From: Acinetobacter qingfengensis
Lineage (GTDB): Bacteria > Pseudomonadota > Gammaproteobacteria > Pseudomonadales > Moraxellaceae
DNA: 64,000 nucleotides
Assembly (NCBI RefSeq): GCF_008693185.1
Contig: NZ_VXKN01000006.1
Span: 98,672 to 162,671, forward strand
Direction of reading: 5' to 3'
Position numbers and translations under genes: made by a program. Positions 58,081-64,000 of this stretch are shown here, in pieces (within the stretch, counting starts at the first letter, position 1; each line of letters opens with the position of its first letter). Below the pieces are notes generated by a model. It was not told the DNA's origin, did no database searches, and worked only from the letters and a program-made list of their open reading frames with translations.

Positions 58081-59481
58081 ATGGAAAATATTTTTATGAC
58101 AAAAATTGAAAAAACCATGCAACATATCAGGTCAAAAATTGAAAATCATCATCTGATGATGGGGGCACGTTTGCCTTCGGTAAGGATGTTAGCCAAAACA
58201 CTTGGTTATTCTGTTTCAACCGTTATAGAAAGCTATGATCGACTGGTGGCAGAGAAAGTGATTGAATCAAGGCAAGGTGCCGGCTATTTTGTATCAGGTA
58301 CTCAGACTGCTTTTCCTCAGCACGAACTCACACGATTGGTCGATCGTGAAATTGATCCATTATGGATTTCCCGTCAATCCCTGATTGCACAACCACAAGT
58401 ACTTAAACCCGGGTGTGGCTGGTTACCCGGGCATTGGATGCCGGAACTCAGCATTCGCAAGGCACTACGCAAAGTATCCAAACAACATACCGATCTACTG
58501 GTAAATTATGCCAATCCATGGGGACACCAGCCCTTACGGCACTGGATTGCACGACGTATAGAGCAAAAGGGAATTTATATTCAACCGGATCAAGTTTTGT
58601 TAACGGAGTCTGGCACTCAGGCCATAGATCTGATTTGCAGATTATTTTTGCAAGCAGGCGATAGCGTACTGGTTGATGATCCTTACTATTTTAATTTTCA
58701 AAGTTTACTCAAAGTCCATCGTGTCAATATTGTTGCTGTGCCTTATACCGAGAATGGTCCGGATATTGAGCAATTTGAGCAGATCGTACAATTGCATCAG
58801 CCCAAACTTTATATTACTAATGCAGGCATTCATAATCCCACTGGGGCAACACTTTCCACGCATACCGCTTATCAGATTTTAAAAGTGGCAGAACAGGCCA
58901 ATTTAACCATTGTCGAAGACGATATTTTTGCAGATTTTGAATTTGTTCCGGCACCGCGTTATCTGGATTTAAATGGTTTTACCAATGTTATTCAAATGGG
59001 TAGTTTTTCCAAAACAGTTTCTGCATCTATCCGTTGTGGCTATATTGCAGCCCACCCACGTTTGATTGATGGTTTAATTAATCTGAAAATTGCCACTAAT
59101 TTTGGCTGTGGCTTGTTAAATGCAGGAATTATTTATACAGTTTTATCTGACAGTAGTTTTAGGAAACATCTGGAAGGATTAAAACTGCATTTAGCCGATC
59201 ACATGAGTAAAGCCATTCGACAATTGGAAAAATTAGATATTACGCCATGGGTAATTCCCAAAGGCGGTATTTTTTTGTGGTGCCAATTACCGAAACATAT
59301 TGATGCTGCCGAATTATCAAAGATCTGTTTAAAGTATAATGTGATTTTGGCGCCCGGTAATGCCTTTAGTCAATCGAATAACGCAAGTCATTTTTTAAGA
59401 TTTAACGTAGCACAATGTCATGATCAACGGATATACGAAGTGCTAGAGAAAGCGATGCAAGAATTAAGTGATGAAGCGTAG
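58081..59481 (+). CDS. MocR-type GntR/aminotransferase regulator
   Basis: The protein has about 466 residues from ATG 58081. It has an N-terminal GntR winged helix (IRSKIENHHLMMGARLPSVR, LGYSVSTVIESYDRL) and an aminotransferase fold with the PLP lysine in MGSFSKTVSASIRCGYI. MocR regulators bind PLP and respond to small amines or amino acids. It is divergent from the EamA gene. Start alternatives exist at 58018 and 58096. Confidence 0.92.
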   Translation: MENIFMTKIEKTMQHIRSKIENHHLMMGARLPSVRMLAKTLGYSVSTVIESYDRLVAEKVIESRQGAGYFVSGTQTAFPQHELTRLVDREIDPLWISRQSLIAQPQVLKPGCGWLPGHWMPELSIRKALRKVSKQHTDLLVNYANPWGHQPLRHWIARRIEQKGIYIQPDQVLLTESGTQAIDLICRLFLQAGDSVLVDDPYYFNFQSLLKVHRVNIVAVPYTENGPDIEQFEQIVQLHQPKLYITNAGIHNPTGATLSTHTAYQILKVAEQANLTIVEDDIFADFEFVPAPRYLDLNGFTNVIQMGSFSKTVSASIRCGYIAAHPRLIDGLINLKIATNFGCGLLNAGIIYTVLSDSSFRKHLEGLKLHLADHMSKAIRQLEKLDITPWVIPKGGIFLWCQLPKHIDAAELSKICLKYNVILAPGNAFSQSNNASHFLRFNVAQCHDQRIYEVLEKAMQELSDEA

Positions 59482-59526
59482 AAGTGAGGATTTTGCTTGA
59501 TAAATAAAAATTAAAAAAATAATTCG

Positions 59527-59545
59527 TGAGACATTATTTGTCTCA
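59527..59545. promoter_or_regulatory. Inverted repeat operator candidate for the WYL-FtsK gene
   Basis: TGAGACA-TTATT-TGTCTCA is a perfect 7-5-7 inverted repeat, 49 bases before the ATG at 59595. It overlaps the expected -35 region, with a TATTCT-like -10 at 59555. WYL-type HTH proteins bind such repeats in front of their own genes. Confidence 0.6.
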
Positions 59546-59594
59546 TAACCTTGATATTCTTATTGCACCAGAACAATGTATATGAGAATACAGA

Positions 59595-61943
59595 ATGAGT
59601 GAAATTGTTCCCAGTCAAATAAAACGTATATTGAGAATTTATCAGATTTTACCTCGTCAATCATCCAAGGCTTATTCCATTGAGCAACTAAAAACATATC
59701 TTAGAAGTTTGTATAGTGATGTAATTGATGAAAAGTCAATTAATAAGGCAATTCGACGTGATTTAAAAACATTAAATGTCATTTTGACGAGTGGAACACT
59801 TGAGAAAATTATATTAAAAGGTAATCAACCTGATAAGTATTATTTAAGCCAAGATGCTTCAATAGAGCCGTTAAGTGCAGAAAAAGCGTTAGTATTAGTT
59901 ATGGCAAATGAGTATCTGCAACACTATTTACCTCACGAAATTTATCACAAAGTATCAGATTTTTTTGAATCAGCTGAACAACAACTGGTTAAAAATACCA
60001 AATTACAAGATTGGCGATCACGTATTCGTTTTGTGTCGGTAGGCTATTCTCCTGAATATATCGATGATTTTGACTGTGATGAAATTAAAAAAATTTATAA
60101 AGCACTTTTAGACAGTGAATTGTGGTTAGAATGTTTATATTGTAAAGAAGGACAGACTGAAAAACAGGCATATACATTAAAACCACATGGCATTATTCAG
60201 CATGGACATAAACAATTTTTAATGGCAAGTAAAATAATGGGTCATCGTAGTGTTTTGAGAACCTTTAATCTACAAAGATTTGATCAGGTAAAATTGATTG
60301 AACAGCGAATTAGTGTAGATATTGATGCTTTTGATTTAGATAACTTGATCGAAGAAAAAGAATATGAATATGCTTATTTTGAGCGCGATGAATTAGAAAT
60401 TAAATTGCGTTGTGAAAATGATTTGCTTGATGATCTACAGAATAATCCAATTCATTTTTCTCAGGAAATTACGGAATTTGATGATGATTATTTTACTTTA
60501 ACTGCAAGTAGTATAATCACAAATAGTCTTCTAAACTGGTTAATTGAAAAGGCACATTCAATACAGGTTTTGGAGCCACAGGAGTTATTTGAAAAAGTCC
60601 AAAGGTATATTTATGATGCGATTGAAAATTATGATATGGATTTTGAAGATTTAGAGCAATACAAACAATCTTATAAAGGTTTTGATGGTGCGGTTGATAC
60701 TTTGGAGGATTTTTTGCAAGAAGATCATTTTGATGAAAATATAAATGCAGATATATCAGCTAGCACTCATATTCTGCATATGGATAAATGTGAGCAATCC
60801 TATAATATTCCAAATTTAGATTTGCTAGATAAAATTGATCCGCAAAGAAAACAATTAGGCTTAATTCAAATACTGGAAGCAGAAAATTATTCTAATAGCA
60901 ATGTATTGATTACGCTGGCACTTGGAAAAAATACTAAAGGTGAAATCATTACAACAGATTTGAATAAAGCACCACATTTATTAATAGCGGGCTCAATAAA
61001 TTCCAATCAATCATCTTTGATCCATTCGATGATATTATCGATTTTGTTAAAATATACGCCCGATCAAATCCGTTTAATTTTGATTGATTGTAAACAGTCT
61101 GAACTGGCAAATTATCAAGATATTCCTCATTTATTGACACCCGTTGTCACAAATGAGAAAGATACATTGAATGTATTAAACTGGTGTATTCATGAAATGG
61201 AGCGACGTTATACACTTTTTTCTTCTATAAATGTTCGTACATTAAAAAATTATAATACAAAAATCAAAGAAACCAATGTTCAAAATATTGAATTAGATTT
61301 ACCACAAATTGTGGTTGTTGTGAATGAACTTGCTGATGTGATGCAAAAAGACAGTAAAAAAATCGAAAAAATGATTTCATATTTGGCACAAAAATCTCGT
61401 GCGGCAGGTATTCATCTGGTACTTGCTACACAAAATTTATCGAAAAATATAATCACAGAGCGAATTAAAGCTAATATTCCAAGTCGTATTGCCTTGAAAG
61501 TCGATCACCATATTCAATCATGTCTTATTTTGGATCATGATGGTGCTGAGAATTTATCTGCTCAAGGCGATATGTTGTTTCTTGGGCCGGGTAAAGTAGA
61601 GCCTGAATATGTGTCTGGTGCTTTTGTTTCCACTGATGAAATTAATCGTATTTGTGATGTATGGCGTCAATGTGCTAAACCTCAGTATATTAAGGCACTT
61701 TTAGAATCTTATAGGCTAAATCCATTTGACATTAGTTCCTATGATGATGGTTACGATATTGATGCTGATCTGCTTTATCAATGTACATTATTTGTGCTTA
61801 AAACCCGTAAGGTGTCGGTGTCATCATTACAACATCAATTTGGGTTAGGCTATACTCAAGCTGCTCGAATTATTGATCAGATGGAAGACGACGAAATTGT
61901 TAGCCCAATGGACGCAGATGGCAAGCGGGAGATTTTGGTTTAA
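59595..61943 (+). CDS. WYL-domain regulator fused to a degenerate FtsK-like motor
   Basis: This 782-residue protein has two complete parts. Residues 8-75 are a winged helix, about 155-240 a WYL domain (motif changed to QFL at 207-209, with conserved Pro197 and Arg222), and 264-340 a WCX domain, as in WYL regulators. An acidic linker (350-400) leads to an FtsK-like motor (about 420-690) and an FtsK gamma winged helix (about 722-782; VSSLQHQFGLGYTQAARIID). The motor's Walker A reads AGSINSNQSS (465-474), with Gln472 for the Lys, and Walker B VVVVNELADV (573-582), with Asn577 for the Asp. ATP hydrolysis is thus unlikely, while DNA binding is probably kept. It heads a cassette with a nuclease gene. 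I know no named family with this fusion. Confidence 0.85.
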   Translation: MSEIVPSQIKRILRIYQILPRQSSKAYSIEQLKTYLRSLYSDVIDEKSINKAIRRDLKTLNVILTSGTLEKIILKGNQPDKYYLSQDASIEPLSAEKALVLVMANEYLQHYLPHEIYHKVSDFFESAEQQLVKNTKLQDWRSRIRFVSVGYSPEYIDDFDCDEIKKIYKALLDSELWLECLYCKEGQTEKQAYTLKPHGIIQHGHKQFLMASKIMGHRSVLRTFNLQRFDQVKLIEQRISVDIDAFDLDNLIEEKEYEYAYFERDELEIKLRCENDLLDDLQNNPIHFSQEITEFDDDYFTLTASSIITNSLLNWLIEKAHSIQVLEPQELFEKVQRYIYDAIENYDMDFEDLEQYKQSYKGFDGAVDTLEDFLQEDHFDENINADISASTHILHMDKCEQSYNIPNLDLLDKIDPQRKQLGLIQILEAENYSNSNVLITLALGKNTKGEIITTDLNKAPHLLIAGSINSNQSSLIHSMILSILLKYTPDQIRLILIDCKQSELANYQDIPHLLTPVVTNEKDTLNVLNWCIHEMERRYTLFSSINVRTLKNYNTKIKETNVQNIELDLPQIVVVVNELADVMQKDSKKIEKMISYLAQKSRAAGIHLVLATQNLSKNIITERIKANIPSRIALKVDHHIQSCLILDHDGAENLSAQGDMLFLGPGKVEPEYVSGAFVSTDEINRICDVWRQCAKPQYIKALLESYRLNPFDISSYDDGYDIDADLLYQCTLFVLKTRKVSVSSLQHQFGLGYTQAARIIDQMEDDEIVSPMDADGKREILV

Positions 61944-62012
61944 TTATATAATAATCAATTTCTTATGTTGTATTAATATGTGTGTATTTGATGAAATTTA
62001 TAGAGGTATTAC

Positions 62013-62040
62013 CTTAGACAACTAAAAGACAAAATATACT
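62013..62040 (+). promoter_or_regulatory. Candidate promoter of the nuclease gene
   Basis: CTTAGA at 62013 and TATACT at 62035 are 16 bases apart, about 37 bases before the gene start. The -35 is poor. The upstream gene has no visible terminator, so read-through may also occur. Confidence 0.35.
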
Positions 62041-62076
62041 ATAGATTGGACAAATTTTATAAATATTGGAGTAGTG

Positions 62077-62856
62077 ATGGAATTACGTATGAATGATATT
62101 TCTCCTCAGCTATTAGATTTTTTTGAAGGCTGGAAAGAAATAGAACGGCAGCAACAAAGAGAATTACAGAATCTATCATTAGATCGAAGACTTGAACTGT
62201 TCTTTAAGGATTGGCGAAAGGTTTTTATTGATTATCAAAAATTGAAACGCTTTTTTACTGTATATAAATCAGATGAAGTACAGCAACCTATAAGAGAAGC
62301 CAAAAAACAAGGTTTGCATGCCAATGTTTGGCAGACTGCTGGCTTGGGAAGAGATGAAGTAAAAAATAGTCAAGTTCTAAAATGGTTTTTAGATTATCGA
62401 GGAGATCATGGGCGAGGTAATGAGTTTTTAAAAGAACTTATATCTTTATTGCCAGAACGATTTCAAATTTACAACGTTGAAAGATACTCAACCATAGCTG
62501 AATGTTGTCCTTTAGGTCAACAAGAAAATCGAATTGATATTGAAATTGATACATCTCAGTTTTTATTGTTTATTGAAATAAAAATTGATGCGACTGAAGG
62601 ACAAGATCAATTGCAGCGTTACATTAATTTAGTACAAGCTAAGGCCGGATTAACAAGAGATTGGGCAGTGATTTATTTAACTAAAAATGGAAAATTACCC
62701 GTAAGATACCAAGATCAAGGAAATCAAAAAAGATTGATAGGTATTTCATGGTTACAGATATCCAGATTGTTTTATAAATATGCCAAAAAATCTGATGTAA
62801 ATAATCGTAGCGCTTGGTTAGCAAAACAATTTGCTGATCATATTAAAACTTTTTAA
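62077..62856 (+). CDS. PD-(D/E)XK nuclease, PDDEXK_4-like
   Basis: The 259-residue protein has the PD-(D/E)XK core: a helix-rich start, NSQVLKWFLD and NEFLKELISLL, then RIDIEID with Asp154 and LLFIEIKIDA with Glu167 and Lys169, then the GQDQLQRY helix. This order is that of the PDDEXK_4 family (PF14281), found near defence and restriction-like systems. Catalytic residues are intact. GGAG lies five bases before ATG 62077. It is followed 33 bases later by an acidic protein. The DNA target is unknown. Confidence 0.8.
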   Translation: MELRMNDISPQLLDFFEGWKEIERQQQRELQNLSLDRRLELFFKDWRKVFIDYQKLKRFFTVYKSDEVQQPIREAKKQGLHANVWQTAGLGRDEVKNSQVLKWFLDYRGDHGRGNEFLKELISLLPERFQIYNVERYSTIAECCPLGQQENRIDIEIDTSQFLLFIEIKIDATEGQDQLQRYINLVQAKAGLTRDWAVIYLTKNGKLPVRYQDQGNQKRLIGISWLQISRLFYKYAKKSDVNNRSAWLAKQFADHIKTF

Positions 62857-62889
62857 TAATTTATTTTCTAAGTATATAGGAATAAGAAA

Positions 62890-63567
62890 ATGAGTAATAG
62901 TAATACAAATGCAGCTAAACTGATTATTGAAAATATTCAATTATTGGAACAGGCAAATAATTTACTTAATGGTGAATTAAGTGAAAAAATTTTCAATGCA
63001 GTCGATAATTTAATTGAAGAGTTTGTAGAAAATTTTAATGATGATAGTCTTATAGGTTCCTATGATTTTCATGAAAATGAAACGTGGTTTTTATCATCGA
63101 AATGGAAAAATGAAGATTTTGATTTTGAAGATTCTAAAACATGGAAAAATCTTTATGCATTTTATGAATTAACGAATGAAGGCGAAAATGATGAAACAAA
63201 TAACTGGTGGCTTACTAATTTCTTTATAAATGATAACGATCGAATGATCCTCAATTTTGCTTTATGGAAAAATGGTTTTAATAAAACTTTTGCAAAAGAA
63301 TGGAAAGAGTTTGTTATTGCAATGAATAAGCAATATCCACAGATTGAACAATTAGGTTTTAAGTTTAATCCAGAAGGTAACTGGTATCTTCTGATTACGA
63401 GCTTAGATAAACAAACAGTTATATATAATTATGAACACAATACATTAGAAGATGCTTTAACACCAATTACAGATGCGTTGGATAAATTAAAACAGGCACA
63501 TCCATATTTTGATGAAATTGTTCAAGCTGCGATAGCAAAATTTGGTCTTATTGAAAACGAAGAGTGA
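62890..63567 (+). CDS. Acidic protein of unknown function, nuclease neighbour
   Basis: The 225-residue protein is acidic and rich in Asn, Asp, Glu, Phe and Trp. It has an N-terminal helix pair (AKLIIENIQLLEQANNLL, EKIFNAVDNLIEEFVENF) and a central beta-rich block with many Trp (ETWFLSSKWKNEDF, NNWWLTNFFI), then a C-terminal helical part. The middle resembles the C-terminal domain that follows the nuclease core in longer PDDEXK_4 proteins, so the pair may be a split form. I do not recognise a named family. An inhibitor of the nuclease is another possibility. Confidence 0.6.
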   Translation: MSNSNTNAAKLIIENIQLLEQANNLLNGELSEKIFNAVDNLIEEFVENFNDDSLIGSYDFHENETWFLSSKWKNEDFDFEDSKTWKNLYAFYELTNEGENDETNNWWLTNFFINDNDRMILNFALWKNGFNKTFAKEWKEFVIAMNKQYPQIEQLGFKFNPEGNWYLLITSLDKQTVIYNYEHNTLEDALTPITDALDKLKQAHPYFDEIVQAAIAKFGLIENEE

Positions 63568-63584
63568 TATTTAAATACGATTGT

Positions 63585-63614
63585 TAGCAAAGCGTTTAAG
63601 CTAGCGCTTTGCTA
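63585..63614. terminator. Long perfect hairpin after the nuclease cassette
   Basis: TAGCAAAGCG and CGCTTTGCTA form a perfect 10-bp stem with a 10-base loop, 17 bases after the stop. No T run follows, so it may mark the end of the cassette transcript only weakly, or be a leftover of a mobile boundary. Confidence 0.5.
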
Positions 63615-63807
63615 TACAGCTAACTTCATCTGAATGATTGAGTAATCGTATTTGGTCACATGGTAAAAATTAAATAGAAGATTATCTGCAATAAATTAAG
63701 AATAAAATTATCTGTTTGTTTAAATTGTATCATAACGAGCGATTATCTATATTAACTTGGAACAATAATTGCTTATTTCTGTTGTCAAAATAACAGAGAA
63801 CTTTGCT

Positions 63808-64000
63808 ATGGCGTTAAACGAAACACATGATGAATATGAACAACAAGATCTCAAGCGTAATCTGAGTAACAGACATTTACAATTAATTGCGATTGGTGGA
63901 GCAATAGGTACCGGATTATTCATGGGATCAGGAAAAACCATTAGTTTGGCCGGTCCATCGATTGTGTTTATTTATATGATCATTGGTTGTGCATTATTTT
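63808..64000 (+). CDS. Amino-acid permease, CycA-like, N-terminal part (cut by window edge)
   Basis: 64 codons are present. The sequence starts MALNETHDEYEQQDLKRNLS, then NRHLQLIAIGGAIGTGLFMG and GSGKTISLAGPSIVFIY, the N-terminal signature of APC-family permeases. LQLIAIGGAIGTGLFMGSGK fits the CycA type that imports D-Ala, D-Ser and Gly, but related permeases share it. The rest lies beyond the window. Confidence 0.8.
   Translation, partial: MALNETHDEYEQQDLKRNLSNRHLQLIAIGGAIGTGLFMGSGKTISLAGPSIVFIYMIIGCALF

Noticed and set aside
57966..58118. 52-residue N-terminal extension of the EamA exporter
   Set aside because: The stretch covers the divergent promoter and operator repeats, and the protein family starts near the inner Met at 57965.
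1..64000. CRISPR array, rRNA operon, complete insertion sequence or prophage
   Set aside because: I looked for regularly spaced repeats, rRNA sequence, and transposase or phage structural genes and saw none.

Overview
The window is a contiguous, AT-rich stretch of a gammaproteobacterial chromosome, most likely Acinetobacter or a close Moraxellaceae relative. The grounds are the low GC content visible by eye, the linked run aldehyde dehydrogenase - TetR - purU - tonB-exbB-exbD beside rpmB, and the tRNA-Gln / prs / rplY / pth block, together with the form of genes such as rpoD, lolB-ispE and bamD/rluD. No rRNA, CRISPR array, complete insertion sequence or prophage is visible. The genus call rests on recalled gene order and protein character, not on a search.

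Layout. 1-5.4 kb: start of rpmB (cut by the window edge), an aldehyde dehydrogenase divergent from a TetR regulator, purU, and the tonB-exbB-exbD energising complex. 5.8-13.8 kb: an MHYT-GGDEF-EAL c-di-GMP protein, a lysine-type permease with rsmC, a xanthine/uracil-family permease and typA/bipA. 14.3-18 kb: a three-gene operon of nitrilase, ATP-grasp ligase and C45-type autoproteolytic acyltransferase, of no known joint function. 18-28.7 kb: mscL, a GGCT-like protein, parvulin plus mutM, a PqqU-type TonB receptor, an AEC transporter flanked by two similar structured repeats, dsbC, a DUF2939 protein, ygfZ, an Lrp regulator, a diguanylate cyclase and an RluA-family synthase. 28.7-37 kb: a DUF3060 protein, an iron alcohol dehydrogenase coupled to an unknown gene, lipB, a second TonB receptor, a YbeD/DUF493 protein and rpoD.

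37-59.5 kb is mostly housekeeping: a PA3496-like protein, a UPF0149 protein, gltS, dedA, trhO, a DUF1289 protein, ribB under an FMN riboswitch, a lipoprotein alkaline phosphatase, panD, pth, rplY, prs, three tandem tRNA-Gln genes, ispE, lolB, a TPR protein, hemA, dnaG, bamD, rluD, pgeF, and a MocR regulator divergent from an EamA exporter.

59.5-63.6 kb is the accessory cassette and the most interesting part. It starts with a 782-residue protein that joins a complete HTH-WYL-WCX regulator to a complete FtsK-like motor and gamma domain. The motor's Walker A lysine and Walker B aspartate are both replaced. It is followed by a PD-(D/E)XK nuclease of the PDDEXK_4 type and an acidic protein of unknown function. 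A perfect 7-5-7 inverted repeat sits just upstream of the first gene, as expected for a WYL autoregulator. The combination looks like an undescribed defence or DNA-surveillance system. The window ends inside an amino-acid permease of the CycA type.
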